From the NCBI GenBank assembly GCA_944383975.1, contig CALWRN010000035.1:1-39240 (forward strand): a stretch of DNA of 39,240 nt, given 5' to 3'. The number at the start of each line of letters is the position of its first letter. Within the stretch, counting starts at the first letter, position 1. This DNA is from an uncultured Clostridia bacterium. GTDB lineage: Bacteria > Bacillota > Clostridia > Christensenellales > UBA1242. A model generated the notes under the pieces. The model was not told where the DNA came from. It did not search any database and worked only from the letters and a program-made list of their open reading frames with translations. The translations under genes were made by a program, and so were the position numbers. Of this stretch, positions 24,541 to 33,500 are shown piece by piece.

Positions 24541-25749
24541 GTAAATTTCGTTATTTTGGTTAAATATTTCATTTGTTAGCAATGTATAATTAAAATATTT
24601 AACATTATCAGCATACAAGTAACAAGAATTATTATGGACAATAAAAACCCTTTTCCACCCGAAATCTCGGAAGAATTTGACTTCTTTTAATCCTTTAACT
24701 TCTTTATTAATTTGTTCTCCCACATCAGATTTTATAACAATTTTTTTTCGCAACTTTAGCCATTCATTTTCACTTTCCTCATCTATATCAAAATTTTGCC
24801 ATTTTTCCCATATTTTTCGGGGCAAATAGAGATTAAAAAACGCATCATTATTTTTATTATGAGAAACTACTTTTATATCAAAAATTTCATTCATTTTTTG
24901 TTGAGATAAATCAAAAAAATAATCTATGTCTTTAGGACTAAAAAGGCAATATTTTTTATCTCCATAATTGCAATAATACCTTTGAGTTTGTTGTGGGAAA
25001 AGTTGAATTTCAGAATTCATATGAATGCATGAAAATGTACAACAATCAATTCCATTCATATTTGAAAAATACATTTTAGCATCTTTAAAATAATAATTAA
25101 AATATGCTTTTTCAAGTGTTGTAAGATTTTCTATTGACACACAATCTCTATTTTTTTTAAAGAAATAATACCCTCTAGGCAACGGAATGTTAATTTCAAA
25201 ATTAATTTTTTTAACCTCACGTTTTGTGTTTATAAAGTTAACACTATAATTTTTACCATTTAATAAAAAGCATTTTATCTCAATAATTACCCCGTCAATC
25301 ATTATTTTTTTATAATTATAATAAGGATAATAATCTAACTCTACTTTTTTGTTGTTTATCTTTAAATATTCACCTTCTAAATTGTTTTTATAGTCTGAGT
25401 GAGCAATATAATTTATATTCAAAGCATCTAAATTATAAAATAAGTTAGAACCTATTTCATCTTCATTAAATTGATAAGTATCTTTTAATTTTTTATATTT
25501 TTTAAAAGAGATTTTAGGTTGTTTAAATAAAATCAAGTTAAAATCAATTACTCTTTTTGCCTGTAAAAATGCTTTATAGTAAATATTATCAAGTTCTTTA
25601 TTAAAAATAAAAATAGGTAAAGATACATTAATTCCAACTGCTTCTAACAATGAATAATCTATGTTATCATTGTTAAGGTTTGGAGAATGATACTTAACTT
25701 TATTTATGATTAATTCTTTTAGTTTTTCAATATATTCTTTTTTATTCAT
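24523..25749 (-). CDS. Unrecognised 408-residue protein
   Basis: I do not recognise this protein. It is AT-codon-rich, with many Tyr, Asn, Lys and Phe, no signal peptide and no membrane segment. The first 80 residues are helical; the rest alternates short beta-like strands with aromatic stretches (LDYYPYYNYKKI, RGYYFFKKNRD). A Cys-rich patch, NGIDCCTFSCIHMN (about residues 231-244), is the only striking motif. The C-terminal part contains FFNLYLPRKIWEKW and GWKRVFIVHNNSCYLYADN. The ATG at 25749 has only a weak GGTG site. It lies between rnpB and rarA; the rarA promoter overlaps its 3' end. Confidence 0.6.
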   Translation of the reverse strand: MNKKEYIEKLKELIINKVKYHSPNLNNDNIDYSLLEAVGINVSLPIFIFNKELDNIYYKAFLQAKRVIDFNLILFKQPKISFKKYKKLKDTYQFNEDEIGSNLFYNLDALNINYIAHSDYKNNLEGEYLKINNKKVELDYYPYYNYKKIMIDGVIIEIKCFLLNGKNYSVNFINTKREVKKINFEINIPLPRGYYFFKKNRDCVSIENLTTLEKAYFNYYFKDAKMYFSNMNGIDCCTFSCIHMNSEIQLFPQQTQRYYCNYGDKKYCLFSPKDIDYFFDLSQQKMNEIFDIKVVSHNKNNDAFFNLYLPRKIWEKWQNFDIDEESENEWLKLRKKIVIKSDVGEQINKEVKGLKEVKFFRDFGWKRVFIVHNNSCYLYADNVKYFNYTLLTNEIFNQNNEIYLSFAD

Positions 25750-25830
25750 ACACCATTTATTGACATTTTTTATAAATTAAAACCTACTAATAGCTAAAAT
25801 TAAAAAAATTTTACATTTTACATATAATCA

Positions 25831-25860
25831 AAAAATAAAAAAACCAGCTATAAAGCTGGT
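25831..25860 (-). terminator. Intrinsic terminator after rnpB
   Basis: Stem ACCAGCT (25843-25849) / AGCTGGT (25854-25860), loop ATAA, T-run on the minus strand. Confidence 0.85.
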
Positions 25861-26184
25861 TAGTTATGCTATAAGCCGAGTTCTGTATTTGACAATCATC
25901 TATCTAGACCTATTGTTGCCAACAGGTTCAAGCGGTTCTCAAGAGCGTGAGAGAACAAGCACTATTGCTCTTTAGACCTTGCATCAGGTGGGGTTTACAG
26001 AGCCTCAATTATTTCTAACTGAGCGGTAGTCTCTTACACTACCTTTCCATCCTTGCCTATTACTAGGCGGTTTATTTCTGTTGCACTATCCCTAGAGTCG
26101 CCTCCGCTGGCCGTTAACCAGCACCCAGTTCTCTTGATGCTCGGACTTTCCTCATTTTCACAAATGCGATTGTCTGCATAACTA
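25861..26184 (-). ncRNA. rnpB: RNase P RNA, M1-like
   Basis: The catalytic RNA that matures tRNA 5' ends. On the minus strand the conserved GAGGAAAGTCCGAGC is at 26139-26153, and the 3' signature ACAGAACTCGGCTTATAG is at 25870-25888. The ends pair (GTTATG at 26177-26182 with CATAAC at 25863-25868) as helix P1. Length is about 320 bases. Exact ends are estimated from P1. Confidence 0.95.
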
Positions 26185-26189
26185 TTATA

Positions 26190-26218
26190 AGTTTACATCA
26201 TTATTATTAAAATGTCAA
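26190..26218 (-). promoter_or_regulatory. Promoter for rnpB
   Basis: On the minus strand TTGACA (26213-26218), 17 bases, TAAACT (26190-26195), just before the RNA 5' end. Confidence 0.75.
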
Positions 26219-26251
26219 TTTTATTAACAATATAAAAAAGGCAATCTTTAA

Positions 26252-27619
26252 TCAACTCACAGTAAATAAAGTTTTAACTTTCCCATTTTTTCTATCAGGA
26301 TAAAATGCCTTTATAATACCATCTTGGGATATTTTTATGGCTACACCATATTTTGATAATGTTGTTGCTGCGGCAAGACGACCACCACCCTCACTTCCTG
26401 CTTCAATTTTAAGTATGGCACCAACAGCAATAATTGTTCCATCACTATCTATTACAACTGCACCATCCATACTTACTAATTCTTGTCTTAATTTTCTGCT
26501 TAACTCATGAAATGGTCTATTGTTTATTATTTTTCTTATACATTGTGCCTTAACGCATTTTTGTTCATTAAGAAATGTTAAATAAGGAACATTATACATT
26601 GCTTCAACCGTTGACAAATTTTGAAGATTATAGAGTTTTCCTGCATTTTCAAGCTCTTGCTGTTTTTTTATTTCAAAGTAGCGTTCATCAACAATATCAC
26701 GTGCATTTATATGTACAAGTGCATTTTCAGCACTATCTTTATTAAGATAAACAATACAACCTCCACAATAGGCAAATGATGCATCTAAAGCCGTATAATA
26801 AATAGAACGTCTTATATCCTTCAATGAATAATTACCACGATAAGATAATAATTGAATAACTTCCTCATGAGAATAAATGTTCCAACTACCTGAACGTTTT
26901 GCAAATAGTAAATTACGATTTTTAAAAATTAAAAAATCTCCATTTTCAGTAAGAACAATACCTATTCTTTTTTCATTGCAGTATCTTGCAATCATTTCAT
27001 ATTCATATGGAGAAATACTTGGAACTTTTTTTACTTTGTTCATTTGAACATAACCCAACAAATTCCCTTTTTTGTCAAATTCAACATAAGAATCAACTCC
27101 ATCTGACAACAAAGCAAAAAAATCCTTATTCATAATATCTGTATAATTTAAAACTTCTTTTTGCTCACTATTGTCAACGCCTAAATTTATTATAATACCA
27201 ATAGCAACTTTGTTTCCTTCGTATGTTCTTGCACCCCATTTTTCAAGTTCGTTGATTATACCAAACATGCTATTTACAGAATCTACATCACATATACTAG
27301 AACAAATTGATTTTTCAATAGCATTTTCTTGCAAAACTGCCATATAACTATCATCTTCAACTCCTAAAGCTGAAATTTTATCTATTTCAGACATAATAGC
27401 CTTAAGCAAATTAACTTCAAATGCTTGAAATGGTTGACCTCTTTTCAAAATCAATCTATACTCATCTAACTTTGATGGCTTTATAAGTAAAGTATTTCTT
27501 TTACCATAAGCAACTTCACTATCTCTAGAAGAAGACTCTTCTTCTCCGTCTATAAATGAACCAGTAAATAGAGGTAAAATTAATTTATCAACAACCTTAT
27601 AGAACTCTTGTTTTTCCAT
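26252..27619 (-). CDS. DisA_N/DAC (diadenylate cyclase-like) domain protein with divergent RHR motif
   Basis: 455 residues from the ATG at 27619 (AGAGGTG upstream). Residues about 370-445 align with the DAC domain: SMDGAVVIDSDGTIIAVGAIL (DGA at 385-387), then GGGRLAAATTLSKYGVAIKI followed by SQDGII, matching GTRHRAA...S...IVVSEE. The RHR triad reads R-L-A, so one Arg remains and the His and second Arg are lost. The rest has no membrane helix; the middle (SPYEYEMIARYCNEKRIGIV, DFLIFKNRNLLFAKR) looks like a sensor module of the kind fused to DAC domains. Activity on c-di-AMP is uncertain. It is monocistronic, between sigK and rnpB. Confidence 0.7.
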   Translation of the reverse strand: MEKQEFYKVVDKLILPLFTGSFIDGEEESSSRDSEVAYGKRNTLLIKPSKLDEYRLILKRGQPFQAFEVNLLKAIMSEIDKISALGVEDDSYMAVLQENAIEKSICSSICDVDSVNSMFGIINELEKWGARTYEGNKVAIGIIINLGVDNSEQKEVLNYTDIMNKDFFALLSDGVDSYVEFDKKGNLLGYVQMNKVKKVPSISPYEYEMIARYCNEKRIGIVLTENGDFLIFKNRNLLFAKRSGSWNIYSHEEVIQLLSYRGNYSLKDIRRSIYYTALDASFAYCGGCIVYLNKDSAENALVHINARDIVDERYFEIKKQQELENAGKLYNLQNLSTVEAMYNVPYLTFLNEQKCVKAQCIRKIINNRPFHELSRKLRQELVSMDGAVVIDSDGTIIAVGAILKIEAGSEGGGRLAAATTLSKYGVAIKISQDGIIKAFYPDRKNGKVKTLFTVS

Positions 27620-27728
27620 AAACACCTCTAACAATATTTAAACATTATAAAATGTAAAATTAATTAAAAAATCATACTAAAATATTGGGCTAAGTTAAAA
27701 AAAATAAATTTTATTACCCAACAATTAT

Positions 27729-27757
27729 AGTATATAATTATTTTTTTTAATAAACAA
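27729..27757 (-). promoter_or_regulatory. Promoter for the DAC-like gene
   Basis: On the minus strand TTGTTT (27752-27757), 17 bases, TATACT (27729-27734). The leader is about 100 bases. Confidence 0.5.
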
Positions 27758-27787
27758 GAGTTTTTTTCATTTTTGCAATATTTTTAT

Positions 27788-28507
27788 TTAATATTTTTCA
27801 TCAACATTATCATCTTCATGCTTTACAAGATTTTTTTGTAAAGTTTTTAATACTTTGGATTCAATTCTTGATATATATGATCTTGAAATATTAAAAATAT
27901 CAGCGACCTCTTTTTGTGTCTTTAGTTCATATCCACAAATACCATATCTATATTTAATTATTTCTTGTTCCATAGGTGTTAAATATTTTTCCATAGCATT
28001 CAAAACATCTTGCATTAAACAACCCGTCTCTACTTGATGAAAGACATCTTCTTCACTTTCTGCAGGTATCAAATTTGCAAGTTCCATTTCGTCACTATCT
28101 GCCTTAGGAGAAAGAACTGTATTTAATGAAATTGTATCTTTATATTTTTTATTTGCTCTGATAAGCATCAAAATTTCATTTTCAATACATCTAGATGCAT
28201 AGGTAGAGAGAAGAACTCCTTTTCGTCCATCAAAACTATCAACAGCTTTTATAAGTCCTATTGTTCCAGCAGAAATTAGATCATCTGCCTCCAAAGAATT
28301 ATTATATTTTTTTACTATATGTGCAACAAGCCTCAAATTATGGTTAATTAGAACTTCTCTTGCCTCTTTATCTCCTTGTGAAAGCTTTTCAATCCATTTA
28401 ATTTCTTCTTCTTTTGTTAGAGGTTTTGGAAAGCCCTGTATTGTGCTCACAAAAGAAGTAAAGCAACAAATTCTTCCAATGAATTTTGCAAAACTTTCAT
28501 AAATCAT
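27788..28507 (-). CDS. sigK: Sporulation sigma factor, SigK-like
   Basis: 239 residues. The N-terminus (FAKFIGRICCFTSFVSTIQGF, about 20 residues) is hydrophobic, like the pro-sequence of SigK, and is followed by FPKPLTKEEE. Region 2 reads LINHNLRLVAHIVKKY, LISAGTIGLIKAVDSFD, LSTYASRCIENEILM. Region 4 is LTPMEQEIIKYRYG and the helix-turn-helix KEVADIFNISRSYISRIE. This matches mother-cell sigma-K better than sigma-E. The gene is continuous (no skin element). The start is the ATG at 28507, 5 bases after AAGGTGG. The upstream gap holds CATATATC, loosely like a sigma-E -10, but I cannot define a promoter. Confidence 0.88.
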   Translation of the reverse strand: MIYESFAKFIGRICCFTSFVSTIQGFPKPLTKEEEIKWIEKLSQGDKEAREVLINHNLRLVAHIVKKYNNSLEADDLISAGTIGLIKAVDSFDGRKGVLLSTYASRCIENEILMLIRANKKYKDTISLNTVLSPKADSDEMELANLIPAESEEDVFHQVETGCLMQDVLNAMEKYLTPMEQEIIKYRYGICGYELKTQKEVADIFNISRSYISRIESKVLKTLQKNLVKHEDDNVDEKY

Positions 28508-28593
28508 ATACACCACCTTTTGAGAGAATACTCAATAGTAATGATATATGAATCTTTTTGTCGAATTTTGCTTGTCTAAACAATTTTTGTTAA

Positions 28594-28622
28594 ATAAAAA
28601 AAATCGGATTATTCCGATTTTT
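28594..28622 (-). terminator. Intrinsic terminator before sigK
   Basis: Stem AAATCGGA (28601-28608) / TCCGATTT (28613-28620), T8 on the minus strand. It ends the transcript of the 218-residue protein gene and isolates sigK. Confidence 0.85.
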
Positions 28623-28624
28623 CA

Positions 28625-29281
28625 TTATTCTTTTTCAGGATTATTTAATTCTTTTTCAAATTGTTCATTTTCTTTTTCAATTTGTTTTAAAAACTCTTTT
28701 TGATCTGGTCTCATTTTGTTTTTAAAAATTTCTTCATAAAACTCTGGCCCTCTTTTACAAAAGTTAGCAACAATACTCATGACTAAACTATATGATGCAC
28801 CAGAATGATTCATGCTGGAAAGAATTTTATTTGCATCTTCTAAACTTCCATTCTCATTTAAACATTCCATAATATCTAAAGCATTATTTAATTCTGCACC
28901 ATTATATATATCTTTTGCTCTAGAATTAACACAAATTTCCCAATCTTCGGCTCTTTGAGGATATATTAATTTCAATCCTCTTTCAATCCATTTTGGAATA
29001 TTTACTTTTCTTTGTTCTTGTTCTTTTTCTCTACGCTTTTTAAATTCTTCCATGTACTTTTTTTCTTGTTCGTCAAATTCTTTTTTATTCATACCAACAA
29101 TTTTTACATAACAAGAATCTTCATCATCTAACAATGAATACAATTTGTTTCCATTAAAATTTAAATAGATATTTTCGCCACGCTTCTTTGCGTTAGCTAA
29201 ATATTTTATTGCATCATCCAATTTATGTACATAAGTTTTATCTTCTTTTGCCGTTTCTTTTATAAAATCAGTTTTTTCCAT
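28625..29281 (-). CDS. Uncharacterised soluble helical protein
   Basis: 218 residues, not recognised. The first 50 look alpha/beta (NIYLNFNGNKLYSLLDD). Residues about 66-92 form a strongly charged helix (KEFDEQEKKYMEEFKKRREK). The central part (WIERGLKLIYPQRAEDWEICV, NNALDIMECLNENGSLEDAN) suggests short helical repeats. The end is Glu-rich. No signal peptide or membrane segment. It has a strong promoter, a GGGAGAG ribosome binding site and its own terminator, so it is an independent, probably well-expressed unit. Confidence 0.7.
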   Translation of the reverse strand: MEKTDFIKETAKEDKTYVHKLDDAIKYLANAKKRGENIYLNFNGNKLYSLLDDEDSCYVKIVGMNKKEFDEQEKKYMEEFKKRREKEQEQRKVNIPKWIERGLKLIYPQRAEDWEICVNSRAKDIYNGAELNNALDIMECLNENGSLEDANKILSSMNHSGASYSLVMSIVANFCKRGPEFYEEIFKNKMRPDQKEFLKQIEKENEQFEKELNNPEKE

Positions 29282-29307
29282 ATCTTACTCTCCCTTCTTT
29301 TAGTCTT

Positions 29308-29335
29308 ATTATAGCACATCCTATATAATTGTCAA
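29308..29335 (-). promoter_or_regulatory. Strong promoter for the 218-residue protein gene
   Basis: On the minus strand TTGACA (29330-29335), a 16-base spacer, TATAAT (29308-29313) with extended TGC. It begins directly after the stop of the FakA-C-like gene. Confidence 0.85.
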
Positions 29336-29337
29336 TA

Positions 29338-29607
29338 TTAACCTTTAAGACCTTTAGCTTGACGAGGCATATTTTCAACAACAACATCATAAATTTCACC
29401 TAAAGATGCACAATATTCAAGAACTTTCCAAGGTGTATCAGTATGAAAATGTAACTTTAAAAGTTCGTCATCACCAACAACTAAAAGACAATCTCCTTCA
29501 ATATTTTTGGTGATATAATCTTTCACTTTATCATCTGAAAGATTTTTCCCTTCAAGCAATAACTGTGTATCAAATGTATAATTAATTTCTTCAAAATCTT
29601 CGTCCAT
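29338..29607 (-). CDS. Stand-alone FakA/YloV C-terminal-type domain
   Basis: 89 residues matching the part of the YloV/FakA (Dak-like fatty acid kinase) C-terminal region that reads YcTexLL...GDSLVVVGDDxLVKVHxHTDxPGxVL...GxxxDVxxENM. Here: YTFDTQLLLEGKN, GDCLLVVGDDELLKLHFHTD, PWKVLEYCASLGEIYDVVVENM. The DhaL-type ATP-binding and middle domains are absent, so it cannot be a kinase alone. AAGGAG precedes the ATG. It is 10 bases after ftsY, in the run plsX-rnc-smc-ftsY; in Bacillus yloV belongs to the same neighbourhood. Confidence 0.75.
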   Translation of the reverse strand: MDEDFEEINYTFDTQLLLEGKNLSDDKVKDYITKNIEGDCLLVVGDDELLKLHFHTDTPWKVLEYCASLGEIYDVVVENMPRQAKGLKG

Positions 29608-29617
29608 TTTTCACTCC

Positions 29618-30514
29618 TTAAAATAAATTATCAACAAAATCATTATAATCAAATTTTTCTAAATCGTCAACACTTTCGCCGACACCAACAAAAACAACTG
29701 GTAAATGGTATTCTTTTTCAATAGAAACAACAACCCCACCTTTAGCAGTCCCATCAAGTTTTGTCAAAATAATTCCATCAATTTTAACAAAATCATTAAA
29801 TGCATTAATTTGATTTAGTGCGTTTTGACCTGTTGTTGCGTCTAAAACAATAAAAGTATACTTATTTGCTTCTGGATATTCACGGTTTATAACCCTATCA
29901 ATTTTTTTTAACTCTTCCATTAAATTTGTTTTTGTGTGAAGTCTTCCCGCTGTATCAACCAATAAAACATCAGTTCCTTTAGCTTTTGCACTAGAAATAC
30001 CATCAAACACAACTGCTGCCGCATCTGCACCTTCTGCATGCTTTATTATTCTTGTTTTTGTTCTTTCTGCCCATTCATTTAATTGACTTGATGCCGCAGC
30101 TCTAAATGTATCACCAGCAACTAAAGTAACATCTTTTTTTAAATTTTTGAAATATTTAGATAATTTTCCAAGTGTTGTAGTTTTTCCAACACCATTAACA
30201 CCAATGATTGTTATAATTGCTGGATACTTAATTTCAATTTGTTCAACAGAAGAAAATTCTTCACGCAAAATTTCTTTTAATTCCTTTTTAACATCTTCAG
30301 AAGTCCTTAATTTATTCTTCCTTGCTCGTATTCGTAAATTATCAACGATTTCCATACTGGTTCTAACACCAATATCACAAGAAATTAAAACATCTGTAAG
30401 GTCATCATAAAATTCATCATCAAGTTCTCCATGGCTTAACATTGCATCAATTTTTCTTGCAATATTTTCTCTTGTCTTTTTAAGAGCATTACCTATTTTT
30501 TTAAAGATTCCCAT
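29618..30514 (-). CDS. ftsY: Signal recognition particle receptor FtsY
   Basis: SRP GTPase that delivers nascent membrane proteins to the translocon. It has 298 residues, with a short N-terminal region in place of the long acidic A-domain. The N domain reads LDDEFYDDLTDVLISCDIGV. G motifs: GVNGVGKTTTLGKLSKY (G1), DTFRAAASSQLNEWAER, DTAGRLHTKTNLMEEL, TKLDGTAKGG, FVGVGESVDDLEKFD. The ATG overlaps the smc stop by one base (TAATG), and its AGGAGG lies in the smc end. Confidence 0.97.
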   Translation of the reverse strand: MGIFKKIGNALKKTRENIARKIDAMLSHGELDDEFYDDLTDVLISCDIGVRTSMEIVDNLRIRARKNKLRTSEDVKKELKEILREEFSSVEQIEIKYPAIITIIGVNGVGKTTTLGKLSKYFKNLKKDVTLVAGDTFRAAASSQLNEWAERTKTRIIKHAEGADAAAVVFDGISSAKAKGTDVLLVDTAGRLHTKTNLMEELKKIDRVINREYPEANKYTFIVLDATTGQNALNQINAFNDFVKIDGIILTKLDGTAKGGVVVSIEKEYHLPVVFVGVGESVDDLEKFDYNDFVDNLF

Positions 30515-33500
30515 TATGCACCCTCCTGAGCATGTTTAATAGCATCTGATAACAATACTGAAACAATTTTTGATACACCTTTTTCTTCCATTGTAACCCC
30601 AAACAAAGCATTGGCATATTCCATAGTTGGCTTTTTGTGAGTAATAAGAATAAATTGTGTTTCACTAGACAATTTCTTTAAGTATTTATCAACTATTTCA
30701 ACGTTTGAATCATCAAGAGCTGCCTCTACCTCATCAAACAAGCAGAATGGAAGAGGTTTAATTCTTAAAATAGCGAAAATCACAGCCATTGCTGTTAAAG
30801 ATTTTTCTCCGCCTGATAATAATGTCATGTTTTGAATTTTCTTACCTGGTGGCTGAGCAAATATTTCTACTCCTGATTCAAGAGGATCGTTTTCATCAGC
30901 TAAGGCAAGCTTAGCAGTTCCACCACCAAAAAGTTCTTTAAATGTCAATTTAAAGCTTTCATTAATTTTAAAAAGTTCATTGTTAAACTTTTCAATCATA
31001 ATTGTTGAAAGGTCTTTAATAATTTTATTTAAATCATCCTGTGCTTTTTCAAGATCTTGAGCCTGTCCATTTAAGTCGTCATATCTATCAAGCAAAGCCT
31101 TACAATCTTCAATAGCATTAACATTTACATAACCTAAAGCATTTATTTCTTTCTTTAATTTTACTATTTCAGGCATAGCAACACTAATATCAAAATCTTG
31201 ACGTCTTAAGTCTAGACATGTTGTATATGATAAAGAATATTCCTCATAAATACGTTCTTGCATTTGTTCAAGTTCTGTATCAACTTTAGATAAATTCATT
31301 TCTTCTCTAAACTTTTTATCTCGTAAAGAAGAGAGCTCTGACATAAGTGAAGCTTTTTGTCCGTCAATCTCTTTGATTTTATCAGAAAGGTTTTGTTTTT
31401 CACTTTCAACATTTTGACGTTGATTAACATATCCTTCTAATTCTATTTTCTTTTCAGAAGAAGGTGCTGAAGCTAATTTTTGTTTAATCATATTTTCACA
31501 TGATTGAATAAATTCCTCATTTTTGGTAATTTGTTCAGACAAAGATATGACTAATGTTTTTTGTTTTCCTATATCATTTTCAATACGATGCAAATCATCT
31601 TGAACAGATGATAACTTCGTTTTTGTTTGAGCAATTTCAACCTTTACAGAAAGAATATTGTTGTTAATTTCATCTCTCTTTACTCTAAGTTTTTCAAATT
31701 TTTCTTTTTTCTCTTTAATAAGTTCATCCGCATCTACTTTGTTTCCTGATAATGCACTTTCTATTTTCTCAGAACGAGAAAGTTCATCATCTATCAATTT
31801 TAATTTATTAGTTACTGTTGTAGATTCCATTTCTGAAACTTTTAAATTATCTGCTGTTTCTAGAATGATTGCATTAAACTTATTTAATTTTTCTTTTTCT
31901 GAAGCAACAACTATTTCTAAATTATTTTTTTCTTCAGTTAAAAGTGAAATTTCTTTTTTTGAATTTTCTAAGAAAATATTTTTCTCTTTTAGTTCAGTTT
32001 CTATACTTTCTCTTCTTTCGTTTAAACGAATTATTTCTTTTCCAAGAGTTTCTATTTCACGTTCCCTTCCAATTAAATTAGAAGATTCAGCTTTTTTACT
32101 TCCTCCTGTTAAAGATCCTTGTGGATTAACAATATCACCATCTATAGTAACTATTCTAAACGAATAGCCACAAGATTTAGCTAGATTAACAGCAGTAAAT
32201 AAAGTGTCTACTATAACAGTACTCCCTAAAAGATTGCTAATAACATTATCTATTTTCTTATCATAACTAATTAAATCACTAGCAATTCCAAAACAACCCG
32301 CCTTGCCTGATATAAGCCTTTTATCTAAATCTCTTCTTTTCATTGATGTGATAGGAAGAAATGTTGCCCTACCAAATGAGTTGTCCTTCAAAAATTTAAT
32401 TAAATCTTTGGCACCATCTTCATCAAATGTAACTACGTTTTGAACAGCTCCACCTAAAGCAACTTCAATTGCAGTTTCAAATTTTTCAGGAACTTTTATA
32501 AGAGAAGCAACAACACCAACAATATTCTTTTTTAATTGTGAATTTTTTTCACTTTCTCTTAATAATTTTTTTATGGCATAAGAATAACCATCATATTCAT
32601 TTTGCAAATCAGTCAAAAGTTTTTTTCTATTTTCATAAACCTTTATTTGTGTATTGATATTTGCTTTCTCATTTTCTAATGATTTAAGGTTTTGCTCATT
32701 TAAATAATTACTGCTTACTAATTTTTCTAATTTGGTTTTAATTTCTGTAAGTTTGTTATCTTTCTCTTCAATTAAAGTTTTGCTATCAGCATATAACTTT
32801 TCATTCTCAAGTTTTTTATCTTCCAATGCTTTCATATCATTTTTTAAATTATTTAAGTTATTGGAAAGAATATCTTTTTCAGCCATTAACCTTGACACTG
32901 AACTTTTTATATCGCTTAATGAACCTAAAGTTTCAATAATTTTTTGCTGACTTTGTCCTGCCTCATCTTCACTCAAAGTCAATTCATCTGCAATTTCTAA
33001 ATATTGTTGAGATAATTCCTCAAAAGATTTTTCAAGACTTTCAAGGTCTGATTTCAATTCATTTAATTCTGCTAATTTCTTTTGTTTTTCTTCTTCTCCT
33101 ATTTCAATTGCTGTTTCACAATTTGATTTATCAAGATTTAATCTATCATTTTCTTTTAAAGTAAAATTAACCCTTTCTCTTGCAAGTTTTGTTTCACTCT
33201 CTTGTTTTTCAAGGCCAATCGTTAATTCTAATATTTTATCATTTAAAGAAGCAAGCATCTTATCAAAATTAGTCAGATCAAACATGCTTTTATCATACTC
33301 GCTATTTGCTTTATCTAAATCACTTTGACGCAAGTCAATTTGTTTATTTAAGGCATCAAGTTTTAAATTAATTTTTTCTTTAACATCATTAGCATTTTCG
33401 TATTGATATATGTAGGCATTGACTTCTAAATCTTTTAATTTTCCTTTATATTCAAGGTATTTTTTAGCATTTTCAGCTTGTTTTTTTAAAGGCCCCATTT

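Noticed and set aside
27788..28507. sigK interrupted by a skin-type element
   Set aside because: The frame is continuous from the pro-sequence through region 4.
31658..32167. 169-residue plus-strand ORF opposite smc
   Set aside because: Ser/Phe-rich antisense shadow of the Smc coiled coil; no start signals and no family resemblance.
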